Part shown: positions 55,057 through 63,941 of the stretch, piece by piece
Layout of the letters: each line of letters begins with the position of its first letter
How positions within the stretch are numbered: the first letter of the stretch is position 1
Assembly: GCF_013409995.1 (NCBI RefSeq)
Contig: NZ_JACCBX010000004.1
Location: forward strand, 124,001 to 188,000
Source of the DNA: Neobacillus driksii
GTDB lineage: Bacteria > Bacillota > Bacilli > Bacillales > Cytobacillaceae
Direction of reading: 5' to 3'
Length of the DNA: 64,000 bases
Made by a program: the position numbers and the translations under genes
Notes under the pieces: model-generated
The model's input: the letters and a program-made list of their open reading frames with translations, nothing else
Databases searched by the model: none
What the model was told of the DNA's origin: nothing

Positions 55057-55346
55057 GAAAAAGCGGAAGTGCCTAAAAAGGCGCTTCCGCTTTTCTTTTT
55101 GTCTAGCTGCAGCGCCTAGGGGCTCGGGGTCATAAGCCAATCCGTCTAGAAGGTAAAGACCAACCTTCTAGACGACTCGTCTTATGCCTGTCGCCCCTGG
55201 TCAAGGCGCTTCCGCTTTTCTTTTTGTCTAGCTGCAGCGCCTAGGGGCTCGGGGTCATAAGCCAATCCGTCTAGAAGGTAAAGACCAACCTTCTAGACGA
55301 CTCGTCTTATGCCTGTCGCCCCTGGTCAAGGCGCTTCCGCTTTTCT
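55057..55346. repeat. Tandem 125-bp palindromic repeat (two exact copies plus a partial third)
   Basis: The unit begins GGCGCTTCCGCTTTTC at 55080 and again at 55205 and 55330, so two copies of exactly 125 bp are identical and a third is cut off after about 17 bp. Each contains GTCTAGAAGG/CCTTCTAGAC, CATAAG/CTTATG and GGGGC/GCCCC arms that fold into one long stem. An inverted start AAAAAGCGGAAGTGCC (55059-55074) pairs with the first unit's end. It fills the gap between convergent rnjA and ktrC and may act as their terminator. Confidence 0.88.
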
Positions 55347-56005
55347 TATTGCATAACCTTCCGCTCAAAACGATCAATGTCTTCATCTGTTCCAATAACA
55401 ATTAATACATCGTTTGCTCGGATATCTTCATTTGCCTTTGGAGATACGATGATATCCATCCCTCTTTTAATCGCTACAATATTTAAACCATATTTCTTTC
55501 GAATATCTAAATCAATGATTGTATGACCGCTTATCTTACTGTTGGCTACGATTTCAACGATGCTATGTTCATCCGATAACTCTAGATAATCTAACACACT
55601 GCTGGACGCCATATTATTAGCAATTCTTCTTCCCATATCTCGTTCAGGATGGACAACCTTATCAGCGCCTATCTTCACAAGCACTTTCTCGTGATAATCA
55701 TTTTGTGCTTTAACTGTAATATGATTTACCCCTAACTCTTTTAAGATCAAAGTGGTTAAGATACTAGATTGAATATCGTCACCAATCGCCACTATCACGT
55801 GATCGAAATTTCGAATGCCAAGACTTTTTAGTACAGCCTCATCCGTTGTATCCCCCACAGCTGCATGAGAGGCTATCATAGCGTAAGCATTTACTCTTTC
55901 TTCATTTTTATCAATTGCCAGTACCTCAAACCCTTCATCTGAAAGAGTACGACAAATACTGCCACCGAAACGACCTAGTCCTATTACTGCAAAATTTTTT
56001 CTCAC
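55346..56005 (-). CDS. ktrC: KtrC, potassium channel regulatory subunit (YkqB)
   Basis: A 219-residue cytoplasmic RCK protein that gates the Ktr potassium channel. The N-terminal RCK_N domain has GLGRFGGSI (about 9-17) and the nucleotide-binding acidic residue in LAIDKNEERV (about 30). The C-terminal RCK_C domain (about 135-219) binds c-di-AMP in homologues. ATG at 56005. The darB gene for another c-di-AMP receptor lies 7 kb away. Confidence 0.93.
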   Translation of the reverse strand: MRKNFAVIGLGRFGGSICRTLSDEGFEVLAIDKNEERVNAYAMIASHAAVGDTTDEAVLKSLGIRNFDHVIVAIGDDIQSSILTTLILKELGVNHITVKAQNDYHEKVLVKIGADKVVHPERDMGRRIANNMASSSVLDYLELSDEHSIVEIVANSKISGHTIIDLDIRKKYGLNIVAIKRGMDIIVSPKANEDIRANDVLIVIGTDEDIDRFERKVMQ

Positions 56006-56074
56006 TAAAACTCCCCCAGTAAATCAATTAACCATTTTCATTTTAGCATATCCAAATTAGTTGAATATACTTAT

Positions 56075-56980
56075 TTATTCGTTACCATTTCTTTTCTGCC
56101 TCTTCTTGATATAGAGGTAAATGAAAACAGATGCCACCGCTAGAATTATTATTATCGGGATATTACCTACAATAAAAACAAATAAACCCGAAATGGCTGC
56201 TAACATCATGTTTGTGCTTTTCATAAATTGCTTTTTTGTTTTATCCCAAGTATTTAAATCTTCATCCTCAAGATTAGGGACGATGACCTTATTTTCATAT
56301 AATGCTATATGAACTGTAGATAATGAAGTCTGATTTTCTAAATATTTCATCCTTCCTTGAATCGTTTCAATTTCTTCTTGAACTGCAGCTAAATCTGCAG
56401 AAATTTTTAATAAATCTTCTGTCTTTTGTGCAGATTGCATAAATGATGTTAACCGTTCTTCCACCACTCTTTTTGATTTAAGTCTTGAGTCAAGGTCAAC
56501 ATACTCTTCGGTGACATCTGTTCCAGTTAAATTCCTCTGGAGCACCTCAGCAGCTTGACCCTCTGCGTCATGCAAAAAGGCTTGGAAATTTTTTTGCGGG
56601 ATACGAACCGTAATTTGCCCGCTTATTTGTTCTACACCGTCCTTAGAAACATTGGATTCAGAGATATAACCGCCATACTTAATAACCTGTTCTTCTATTG
56701 TTTGCAAGGTTTCTTCAAATTTCTTTACGCGAAGCTGTAAATCGGCTTGATAAATAACCATTTGATTAGGGACTTCAATATCTGTCGGAGCAGCTTTCTC
56801 TTGTTTTGCATTATTATCAAACGATACTTGTGACTTTTCTTCCATAGCAGGCTGTCCTGAATCCATTTTCGCACTACTGTCACTGCTCATCTTTGACTCT
56901 TCACTTTTACTGCTTGAACTACAAGCCGATAGAAATAGAATCAAAGAAAGGAAAACAATTATTCCAATCACCTTTTTCAT
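56075..56980 (-). CDS. DUF4349 lipoprotein
   Basis: A 301-residue lipoprotein with lipobox LFLSAC (Cys at about 20), a Ser/Lys-rich linker to about 75, the DUF4349 domain (about 76-255: YQADLQLRVKKFEETLQTIE, YGGYISESNVS, VTEEYVDLDSRL), and a C-terminal membrane helix (about 265-290) with a basic end. The domain includes a long coiled coil. Function unknown. Confidence 0.88.
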   Translation of the reverse strand: MKKVIGIIVFLSLILFLSACSSSSKSEESKMSSDSSAKMDSGQPAMEEKSQVSFDNNAKQEKAAPTDIEVPNQMVIYQADLQLRVKKFEETLQTIEEQVIKYGGYISESNVSKDGVEQISGQITVRIPQKNFQAFLHDAEGQAAEVLQRNLTGTDVTEEYVDLDSRLKSKRVVEERLTSFMQSAQKTEDLLKISADLAAVQEEIETIQGRMKYLENQTSLSTVHIALYENKVIVPNLEDEDLNTWDKTKKQFMKSTNMMLAAISGLFVFIVGNIPIIIILAVASVFIYLYIKKRQKRNGNE

Positions 56981-57046
56981 TTCGATAACCCCCTTTTGTC
57001 TATGTATTAATACCGACGTAAAAAAATTGGGATGGTTACAGAAAAT

Positions 57047-57078
57047 AAAAAAGACTACTCGCTAAATAACGAACAGTC
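57047..57078 (-). terminator. ykuV terminator
   Basis: GACTGTTCG / CGAGTAGTC imperfect stem with TTTTTT on the minus strand after the ykuV stop. Confidence 0.68.
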
Positions 57079-57088
57079 CTGTCATTGT

Positions 57089-57544
57089 TTATTCCGGTTT
57101 TTCTAATTCGTCTAGTACACGGTTGACTCTCTTTTCGAGCATTTTCATGCCGCTTCCACCTGCTTGGAAGTGACGGAGTTTGCCTTCACGGTCGAATACG
57201 TAATAAGCAGGGACATATTGGTTTTCGAATGCTTCTGTTAGTTTATGTTCACTGTCAACAAAAATCGGCTGATTGATTCCATGTTCTGCTGCCACTTGCT
57301 TGATTTGCTCGAGGTTTAAGTCCTCTTCAGATCTAGGCATATGGACTGCCACCACATTTAATTTATCTTTATATTGATCACGGAATTGATTAACTTGAGG
57401 CATAGCTTCTTTACATAAGTAACAGCTGACTGACCAGAAATGAATAAGTGTTGGTTTATCACCGACTAAATCCTCTCTTGTAACTTCTCCATTTAACCAT
57501 TCAACGGCACCAGTTAATTCTGGCATTGGCTCACGTAGTTTCAT
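57089..57544 (-). CDS. ykuV: Thiol-disulfide oxidoreductase YkuV
   Basis: A 151-residue thioredoxin-fold protein of the TlpA/ResA type without a signal peptide. The redox motif is FWSVSCYLCKEAMPQV, with CYLC as the active pair (about residues 41-44). VPAYYVFDREGKLRHFQAGG follows the YkuV family closely. ATG at 57544 follows AAGGGGAT; the long open frame upstream is MITE sequence. It is separated from ykuU by a terminator and the mobile element. Confidence 0.94.
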   Translation of the reverse strand: MKLREPMPELTGAVEWLNGEVTREDLVGDKPTLIHFWSVSCYLCKEAMPQVNQFRDQYKDKLNVVAVHMPRSEEDLNLEQIKQVAAEHGINQPIFVDSEHKLTEAFENQYVPAYYVFDREGKLRHFQAGGSGMKMLEKRVNRVLDELEKPE

Positions 57545-57555
57545 GACATATCCCC

Positions 57556-57589
57556 TTTTTAAAAAAGACCTAACTCGGAAGGTTAGGTC
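57556..57589 (-). terminator. Terminator in the leader of ykuV
   Basis: On the minus strand GACCTAAC / GTTAGGTC with a 7-nt loop is followed by TTTTTT, then by the ykuV ribosome site. It could end ykuU transcripts or attenuate ykuV. Confidence 0.75.
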
Positions 57590-57604
57590 AATCATTTTAG
57601 ATAT

Positions 57605-57906
57605 GACTGTGTTAAACTTGGCTGTTGCTTTGCGCTCCACTAAGGAATGCTTCTTGGAATAATCATCGCAGGGACAGGCGGTCCTTGCCTGTCCCGAGGC
57701 GCTATGCTTTCCGCGGGCTCGCCCGTGAGCCTCCTTACAGCTTCGCACCTGCTGGGTCTCACTCAGCTCGTTCATCCCGCAGGACTTTGATTTACATCCT
57801 CGAATTTGCCCACGAACGAAGAAAATGCGATAGCATTTTCGAGGAGTCAACCGCCTTCTGCTCCAATCAACAGGTTCTAAAATCAACAGTATTCTTTAAC
57901 ACAGCC
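57605..57906. mobile_element. MITE-like element, copy 2
   Basis: 302 bp with ends GACTGTGTTAAA (left) and TTTAACACAGCC (right), matching the terminal repeats of copy 1 at 40611. Shared inner blocks include TTGCGCTCCACTAAGGAA, GCAGGGACAGGCGG and CTTTCCGCGGGC. A hairpin GGGACAGGC/GCCTGTCCC is seen. It is longer than copy 1 by a 3' segment containing GAAAATGCGATAGCATTTTC. No transposase gene. Confidence 0.75.
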
Positions 57907-57918
57907 TAGATTTAAGAA

Positions 57919-58467
57919 TTAAGCATTAAGTGTAGCTTGTCCTGGTTTCCAGTTCGCTGGGCAAAGACCACCAGTTTGCAATGCTTGAAGAACACGTAAT
58001 GTTTCATCGACATCACGGCCGATATTGTTGTGGTTAACAACAGAATACATTAATTCACCTTCAGGGCTGATAATAAATAAACCGCGAAGCGCAATTCCTT
58101 CCTCTTCAATTAAAACGCCATAATCGCGCGCTACAACATGGTTAGTGTCTGCAGCTAATGGATAGTTCAAATCACCAAGGCCATTGTTTTTGCGGTCTGT
58201 ATTAATCCAAGCAAGGTGTGTATGTATTGTATCAGTAGAAGCACCAATAACAACTGCATCTAAATCATCAAATTCTTCATAACGGTCTGAAACAGCAGTT
58301 ATCTCTGTTGGACATACAAATGTAAAATCCATTGGATAGAAGAATAACACAGTCCATTTGTCATTTTTCATGTTTTCTTCAAGGCTTACTTTTCCAAATT
58401 CCTTGTTTGGTAATACAGCATCCATTTCAAATCTTGGTGCTTGCTTTGCAACCATACGTTCCGGCAT
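57919..58467 (-). CDS. ykuU: 2-Cys peroxiredoxin YkuU
   Basis: A 182-residue AhpC/TSA peroxiredoxin. The peroxidatic Cys is in FYPMDFTFVCPTEITA (about residue 54) and the resolving Cys in TGGLCPANW (about 172). It reduces peroxides, with YkuV a possible partner from context. ATG at 58467 follows GGAGGGATT; an ATG five codons earlier precedes that site. Confidence 0.94.
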   Translation of the reverse strand: MPERMVAKQAPRFEMDAVLPNKEFGKVSLEENMKNDKWTVLFFYPMDFTFVCPTEITAVSDRYEEFDDLDAVVIGASTDTIHTHLAWINTDRKNNGLGDLNYPLAADTNHVVARDYGVLIEEEGIALRGLFIISPEGELMYSVVNHNNIGRDVDETLRVLQALQTGGLCPANWKPGQATLNA

Positions 58468-58598
58468 GTCTAATCCCTCCATATTGTATTAAATAGTCCC
58501 TTAATTGGTTTACCCTATTTACATAAAGAATAAACGACGATATTTAACAATCTTTTCTAATTTTCAGTTTAACATTTTTACACATTAGAATAAAATAA

Positions 58599-58622
58599 AA
58601 CGCCTTGTAGAAGGGTGTTATA
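58599..58622 (-). terminator. dapL terminator
   Basis: AACACCCTT / AAGGCGTT stem with a CTAC loop and T-rich tail on the minus strand, abutting the dapL stop. Confidence 0.7.
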
Positions 58623-59741
58623 TCAATTTCCTTTATACGTCATATAGCTAGTAAGAATATTAATTGCTACTTCGATTGCATCTTCCTTTGGATTTAATTT
58701 GGCATGGTGCAGTCCATACGGTGAATCCACACCTAACCAAAACATAAGTCCGGGAATTTCCTTCAACATGTATCCGAAGTCTTCCCCTGTCATTGCCTCT
58801 TGGCATTCAATAACCTCTATAGTGGTTTGTGACCTCATATATTGAATGAACTCTCTCGTAATCTCCTCATTATTGTATACCTGGTGGTACATTGCGCCAT
58901 AATCAATCACAGCTTCACATTCAAAACTGGTCTCGATCCCTTTTACCACCGCGTCGATCCGTTTCTTAACCCTATCCATAGATTGATCTGAGAGTGTACG
59001 AATCGTCCCTTCGAGTCTTGCCTTTTCAGCGATAATATTTTGAACGGTTCCACTCGTGATTTTTCCAATCGTAATGACTGCACTATCTAATGGATTAACA
59101 TTGCGTGAAATGATTGTTTGAAGCTGACCGACAAGCGAGCAGGCAGCAATTACCATATCATTTGTTAAATGTGGATAAGCAGCATGCCCTCCCTTCCCTT
59201 TTAGGTCGATAAATAACTCTGATGTGTTAGCAAATAATAACCCTTCTTTAAGGGCAATTGTTCCGACAGGATATTCTGGAGCGATATGTAAGGCAAAAAT
59301 AATATCTGGCTTCCATTCCTGCATTATCTCGGATTTCAGCATTGGTTCCGCACCGCCTGGTCCCTCTTCTGCAGGTTGAAAAATAAACAAAATGTTATCT
59401 TCAATGGGATTTTCGACAAAATGTGTCAGCACGCCAAGAGCAATACTCATATGAAAATCGTGGCCGCAGGCATGCATTTGTTCCTCATGGGTAGAAGAAA
59501 ACTCTAATCCCGTTTCTTCAACGATTGGCAAACCATCAATATCGGCACGGTAACCAATGGTTTTTCTTGGGTGTAGACCATGAACTTTTACAAAAAGTCC
59601 AGTGTTCCATTTTTTAATGGATATTCTTTCTTTTGATAAATTTTCTATATACGATAGTAAATAGGCTTGAGTCTTATATTCTTGAAATCCTAATTCAGGA
59701 ATTAAATGCAAATCACGTCGAATTTTAATAAAAGGGTTCAT
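58623..59741 (-). CDS. dapL: N-acetyldiaminopimelate deacetylase (YkuR)
   Basis: A 372-residue M20-family amidohydrolase. It removes acetate from N-acetyl-LL-diaminopimelate in the acetylase branch of lysine/meso-DAP synthesis. Metal-site blocks are YRADIDGLP (about 62), [15 protein letters not shown] (about 88-102) and [14 protein letters not shown] (about 123-136). ATG at 59741 follows AAAGGAGC. It lies after dapH in the same direction. Confidence 0.93.
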   Translation of the reverse strand: MNPFIKIRRDLHLIPELGFQEYKTQAYLLSYIENLSKERISIKKWNTGLFVKVHGLHPRKTIGYRADIDGLPIVEETGLEFSSTHEEQMHACGHDFHMSIALGVLTHFVENPIEDNILFIFQPAEEGPGGAEPMLKSEIMQEWKPDIIFALHIAPEYPVGTIALKEGLLFANTSELFIDLKGKGGHAAYPHLTNDMVIAACSLVGQLQTIISRNVNPLDSAVITIGKITSGTVQNIIAEKARLEGTIRTLSDQSMDRVKKRIDAVVKGIETSFECEAVIDYGAMYHQVYNNEEITREFIQYMRSQTTIEVIECQEAMTGEDFGYMLKEIPGLMFWLGVDSPYGLHHAKLNPKEDAIEVAINILTSYMTYKGN

Positions 59742-59756
59742 TCTATTGCTCCTTTA

Positions 59757-59789
59757 CTAGAAAGAAAGCGTGGAGATTATCCACGCTTT
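59757..59789 (-). terminator. Hairpin between dapH and dapL
   Basis: AAAGCGTGGA / TCCACGCTTT with a 5-nt loop and TTTCTTTC on the minus strand. It looks like an intrinsic terminator inside a pair usually co-transcribed, so it may lower dapL expression rather than stop it. Confidence 0.65.
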
Positions 59790-59803
59790 ACTTTGTCTTA
59801 AGA

Positions 59804-60514
59804 TTATAGCTGGCGGAGTTCTTGCATAATCTCCGTTTTAGATTTAGTCTTTTCATCAATATCCTTAATTTTTTTAGCAGGAGTTCCAGCTACTACTGTA
59901 AACGGGGGAACATCCTTCGTAACAACTGCACCAGCAGCAACCACTGAACCTTGTCCCACTCTAACCCCTTCTAAAACCACTGCATTTGCACCAATTAGTA
60001 CATCATCTTCGATAATGACAGGCTGTGCGGAAGGCGGTTCGATTACGCCAGCCAAAACGGTACCAGCACCAATATGACAGTTCTTTCCGACTGTAGCTCT
60101 TCCACCAAGAACCACACCCATGTCGATCATGGTTTTTTCGCCAATAACTGCACCAATATTAATTACAGCACCCATCATGATTACTGCATTATCCCCAATT
60201 TCTACCTGGTCCCGAATCGTTACTCCAGGTTCAATACGAGCATTAATATTTTTTGTATCTAATAATGGAATCGCTGAATTGCGGCGGTCATTTTCAACTA
60301 CATAATCTTCAATTTTTGCTTGGTTTGATTCTAGAGCTGGGTTAATATCAGACCATTCACCAAAAACCACACCGGTACTACCATTAATAAAGGTTTTAGA
60401 ATTGCTTCCAAAATCAATACCTTCTAAATCACCTTTTACATATACCTTTACCGGTGTTGACTTTTTGCTGTTTTGAATAAAAGAAATAATTTCATTTGCA
60501 TCCATCATTTTCAT
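59804..60514 (-). CDS. dapH: Tetrahydrodipicolinate N-acetyltransferase (YkuQ)
   Basis: A 236-residue left-handed beta-helix acyltransferase with hexapeptide repeats from about 90 to 200 ([40 protein letters not shown]). It acetylates tetrahydrodipicolinate for lysine and peptidoglycan DAP. The N-terminal helical domain precedes. ATG at 60514 follows GGAGGTAG. Confidence 0.95.
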   Translation of the reverse strand: MKMMDANEIISFIQNSKKSTPVKVYVKGDLEGIDFGSNSKTFINGSTGVVFGEWSDINPALESNQAKIEDYVVENDRRNSAIPLLDTKNINARIEPGVTIRDQVEIGDNAVIMMGAVINIGAVIGEKTMIDMGVVLGGRATVGKNCHIGAGTVLAGVIEPPSAQPVIIEDDVLIGANAVVLEGVRVGQGSVVAAGAVVTKDVPPFTVVAGTPAKKIKDIDEKTKSKTEIMQELRQL

Positions 60515-60586
60515 ACTACTACCTCCAAATATAATTAGGTTTACTTTACCAAACTAAAGTTTGGAAAACAAGAGAAATGAACGTAA

Positions 60587-61471
60587 TTATTCGCCGCTTT
60601 GACTGCTATGTTCTTTAATGAGATCCACGAACGCTTGCACTTGTTTGAGTTTAAAGGAAGACTCATACGCTAGTAACCAAGTATCACGTTGTAGAGCATC
60701 ACCATTTTCATCTAATAACGGAATTTTATAAATTTCTTTTTCACTATTATTCAACGTTATGCCTGGTAAGATTGAATATCCTAAACCATTAAAGGTTAAT
60801 TGCTTACATGTCTCAATCTGGTCGACAACAATTGTTCGTTTGGGAGAAGTTTTGAATTGGCGCATCCACCAATCTTGTATTTCCTGATAATAATTCGAAT
60901 CACTTTTGAATTGGATGAAAGGTCTGTCTGTTTCCAGTAACTGTTCAGGTCTGGTAATATCTCGATCAACTAAAAAAAGCGGATCGCTGAATAGTTTAAT
61001 TTTTACCCCTTTCCAGTCTGGCATTCCTCGAATAATACCAATATGTACTTGATCATCATATAAACTTTTCAGTATTTCACTGCTCCAACCAGTGATAAGT
61101 GAAATTTTCGCCTGCGGATAGGTATCACTATATTTCTTTAAAACAGGTGGCAGCCAATTTTGACCAACAATTGAAGCCACTGCAATTTTTAATGTTCCTG
61201 ATACCCCAGATTGAAGGGAATGTATTGTTTCTCGAACCTTTTCTTCTTTCCCAAGAACTTCGTTTACAAATTGAATGACATGCTCACCTGCTGGAGTAAG
61301 GGCAAGTCCTTTTTGCGATCGGATAAATAGTTTGGTTCCCCACTCTTTCTCTATGGTTTGAAGTCGTTGTGATAACGCTGGCTGTGATACGAAGAGCCTC
61401 TCCGAAGCTTTACGCATATTCATCTCTTGAGCTAAAACAGATAATAGGTGAAATTCAGATATAGAGGACAA
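60587..61471 (-). CDS. ccpC: CcpC (YkuM), LysR-type regulator of citrate genes
   Basis: A 294-residue LysR regulator with an N-terminal helix-turn-helix (MRKASERLFVSQPALSQRLQ, about 18-37) and a substrate-binding domain (about 90-290: KISLITGWSSEILKSLYDDQ, PKRTIVVDQIETCKQLTFNG). The sequence follows CcpC closely; in B. subtilis it represses citB and citZ and responds to citrate. TTG at 61471 follows AAGGTGG; an ATG two codons earlier touches that site. Confidence 0.92.
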   Translation of the reverse strand: MSSISEFHLLSVLAQEMNMRKASERLFVSQPALSQRLQTIEKEWGTKLFIRSQKGLALTPAGEHVIQFVNEVLGKEEKVRETIHSLQSGVSGTLKIAVASIVGQNWLPPVLKKYSDTYPQAKISLITGWSSEILKSLYDDQVHIGIIRGMPDWKGVKIKLFSDPLFLVDRDITRPEQLLETDRPFIQFKSDSNYYQEIQDWWMRQFKTSPKRTIVVDQIETCKQLTFNGLGYSILPGITLNNSEKEIYKIPLLDENGDALQRDTWLLAYESSFKLKQVQAFVDLIKEHSSQSGE

Positions 61472-61562
61472 AACCATCCACCTTTATACTTTATTAAACA
61501 TCACTATCTTATTATATAGAGAAAATTAAAACTTTTCATTAGTAAGCTGCAATATTTTATTT

Positions 61563-61590
61563 AGAAAAAACCCTGCATATTTTATGCAGA
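61563..61590 (-). terminator. MFS-gene terminator
   Basis: CTGCATAAA / TTTATGCAG-type stem overlapping the stop codon, followed by TTTTTT on the minus strand. Confidence 0.75.
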
Positions 61591-63090
61591 GCCACGGTTT
61601 TGTTTAGGAATGAATGATATCAGGATTAAACTTATAATAGCAAAGGCAAGTACTACATAATAGACCCAATGTAAGGATTGAGTCAGGCCCTCCTGAAGCA
61701 GTTCTTTCACTGTTACATGTAAATTTGCCCGTTCATTTTCCTTTAATAATAAGTTTGCGGAATCCACTGTTAGTTTTTCCTCAGTACTTAAAGCATTTGC
61801 ACCTAGGTAGTTTGCAAGCCGATTATTAAGTATTCCTCCAAGTAATGCTGCACCTATTGTGTTTCCTAGATTCCTCATAAACATGTTAGCAGCAGTTGCA
61901 ACACCTCTTTGCTGCCAGCTTACGGTACTTTGAATAGAAACTATAAAAGCAGTCGACGTTACTCCCATACCAAAACCAACAATAAACGAACCTGCTGCCG
62001 CCCAAAGAGGTCCTGAAGAGGATGTCATGGTGACAAATACCACACTGCCGAGGATTAAGGCTGCACCGCCGATAAGAGATGTTTTACGGTATCCCAGAGA
62101 ATTTAACATTTTTCCAGAAAATGTAGACGCTATCGGCCAGCCAATCGACATAGTTGTTAATGTAAATCCTGCAACAATCGGTGATTGTTCCATTACCCCC
62201 TGAACAAATGTCGGGAGAAAACTGGAAATCCCAATTAACATGATTCCTGTTGTCAAACTTGTTACATTGGCAACAAAAATAGAGCGTTCCTTCCAAATGT
62301 TAAATGGCATTACAGGTTCTTTGACGCGACCTTCATGAAAGACAAAGATACCAAGTGTGATAATGAATAGGACAGCCAAAGCTATTATTTGCCAAGAGCC
62401 CCAGGACCACCTTCCGCCACCCTCAACAAGTAAAAACATTAATGATGAGATGGAAATGGTTAATAAAAATGCACCTATGTAATCAATTTCATGTTTTTTC
62501 TTCTCAACGTTTTCGTGCAAAAAGAATCCTATACCAGCCAAAGAGAGAATTCCTAGTGGAATGTTTATCCAAAATACATAATTCCAGCTTACATACTGAA
62601 CAAGCAATCCACCGACTGCTGGTCCCGTAACTGCAGATATTCCCCATACACTTGCCAGGTACCCCTGTACATTTGCTCTTTCTTCAGCTGAATAAATATC
62701 GCCCACAATAGTGGTGGCGATAGGCGTAACAGCTCCTGCCCCAAACCCTTGGATTAACCGGAAAAGAATTAATGATTCCATCGACGTGGCAAATCCGCAA
62801 AGAATGGATCCAATTAGGAAAATAATGATTCCGATAAAGAGAATCGGTTTTCTACCGAATAAATCTGATAATTTACCATAAATCAGCACTGTTACCGCAT
62901 TCATTAATAGATAAGCTGAAAAAACCCAACTGTAGAGAGTAAAGCCGCCTAGGTCAGCCACTATAGCCGGCATAGCGGTAGAAACAATTGTTGCCTCAAT
63001 TGCTCCCATAAACATCGCAAGCATGACTGCTGCTAGTACAAGTGGTCTATTTGTCTGCCCTCTTTTAGGCTGGGAAATCGGAGCACTCAT
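61582..63090 (-). CDS. MFS multidrug-efflux-type transporter (DHA2 family)
   Basis: A 502-residue transporter with 14 predicted membrane helices. The motif-A-like loop is GKLSDLFGRKPILFIG (about 72-87), motif C-like GYLASVWGISAVTGPAVGGLL is at about 143-163, and an acidic residue is in the first helix (MFMGAIEATIVSTAMPAI). Such proteins export drugs or toxic compounds with protons; the substrate is unknown. ATG at 63090 follows GAAAGTGAGGTG. It is not part of the ykuJ-ykuQ order I recall from B. subtilis. Confidence 0.88.
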   Translation of the reverse strand: MSAPISQPKRGQTNRPLVLAAVMLAMFMGAIEATIVSTAMPAIVADLGGFTLYSWVFSAYLLMNAVTVLIYGKLSDLFGRKPILFIGIIIFLIGSILCGFATSMESLILFRLIQGFGAGAVTPIATTIVGDIYSAEERANVQGYLASVWGISAVTGPAVGGLLVQYVSWNYVFWINIPLGILSLAGIGFFLHENVEKKKHEIDYIGAFLLTISISSLMFLLVEGGGRWSWGSWQIIALAVLFIITLGIFVFHEGRVKEPVMPFNIWKERSIFVANVTSLTTGIMLIGISSFLPTFVQGVMEQSPIVAGFTLTTMSIGWPIASTFSGKMLNSLGYRKTSLIGGAALILGSVVFVTMTSSSGPLWAAAGSFIVGFGMGVTSTAFIVSIQSTVSWQQRGVATAANMFMRNLGNTIGAALLGGILNNRLANYLGANALSTEEKLTVDSANLLLKENERANLHVTVKELLQEGLTQSLHWVYYVVLAFAIISLILISFIPKQNRGSA

Positions 63091-63121
63091 TTTTGCACCT
63101 CACTTTCTCAGGAAAATAATA

Positions 63122-63142
63122 CAGCCCCCATCCGGGAGCCTT
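63122..63142 (-). terminator. Hairpin after darB
   Basis: GGCTCCC / GGGGGCT-type stem with ATTATTTT beyond it on the minus strand, at the end of darB. Confidence 0.6.
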
Positions 63143-63593
63143 ATTTATCACTTTTATTCATCTTATTAACAGCTAAATTTAATTGTGTTAACACCGTACT
63201 TCTAGGCAATATGCCTTCAAAATAACCATCCTCTGTGTCTACACAAAGAAAAGGATGATTTACTAAAAGTCTTAGACAGGTTTTAATGGAAGCAGTATCC
63301 TTTACACGCGGAACAGATACATTCATAACCTCTTCCACTCTTTTCTTTTCAAGTTGTTCAAATTCTATTCTTTCAAGACCGAGAATGGAATCCATTATAA
63401 TCGGGGTACTAATTAGACCATGTAATTTATAATGTGGATCTAGTACAGGAATGGCCGTATATCCACTTTTGGTTAAAACTAATAGTGCATGTTCTAGATT
63501 ATTTCCAACCTGCACATGAGCAACACGCTCAGATGGAATCATTAATTTCCGTATATCTATCTCTAAAAATTCTCCACTGTGAAGACTTATCAT
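63141..63593 (-). CDS. darB: DarB (YkuL/CbpB), c-di-AMP-binding CBS protein
   Basis: A 150-residue protein made of two CBS domains. AHVQVGNNLEHALLVLTKSG and YTAIPVLDPHYKLHGLIS (about 24-61), then EEVMNVSVPR, match DarB closely. DarB binds c-di-AMP; when unbound it stimulates Rel and also pyruvate carboxylase, whose gene pycA is also in this window. ATG at 63593 follows GAGGAG; the frame upstream has no site. Confidence 0.93.
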   Translation of the reverse strand: MISLHSGEFLEIDIRKLMIPSERVAHVQVGNNLEHALLVLTKSGYTAIPVLDPHYKLHGLISTPIIMDSILGLERIEFEQLEKKRVEEVMNVSVPRVKDTASIKTCLRLLVNHPFLCVDTEDGYFEGILPRSTVLTQLNLAVNKMNKSDK

Positions 63594-63679
63594 CGCCGAA
63601 AACTCCTCAATGTTTGTTATACCACATGTATATTCTACCATAGTTTTCGGAGAACTGGGTTTTTTTATGAAAATACGTA

Positions 63680-63705
63680 AAAAGATAGGAACCGTAACCG
63701 GCTCC
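63680..63705 (-). terminator. ykuJ terminator
   Basis: AGGAGCCGG / CGGTTCCT stem (one bulge) then ATCTTTTTA on the minus strand, at the ykuJ stop. Confidence 0.75.
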
Positions 63706-63941
63706 TACTGGATTAAATCAAAAATTTCGATGGTGATCATGTCAACATTATCAAATTGATAACGCTTTGGCTTTTCCTTTTCATTATATATTTCCAATTC
63801 AAATGTTTCTGTTTTTGGATGAAATGTTACCTGACACTTTCTTTCGCCATTCACTTCGAAATAGCGTTGTGCCGGTTCACCCCCATTAGACTGTTCCTGA
63901 AGGTTTTTTAAACGGGTTAATATCCCTTGAAGCTGTGACAT
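63705..63941 (-). CDS. ykuJ: YkuJ family protein
   Basis: A 78-residue soluble protein with a helical start (MSQLQGILTRLKNLQEQSNG) and a small beta domain (KCQVTFHPKTETFELEIYNE). It matches YkuJ in size and place next to ykuL. ATG at 63941 follows AAAGGAGACG. Function unknown. The last 59 bases of the window hold only its ribosome site and upstream DNA. Confidence 0.9.
   Translation of the reverse strand: MSQLQGILTRLKNLQEQSNGGEPAQRYFEVNGERKCQVTFHPKTETFELEIYNEKEKPKRYQFDNVDMITIEIFDLIQ

Noticed and set aside
57545..57886. N-terminal extension of YkuV by 114 residues
   Set aside because: The extension is translated MITE sequence plus a terminator. The ATG at 57544 has its own ribosome site and gives the usual YkuV length.
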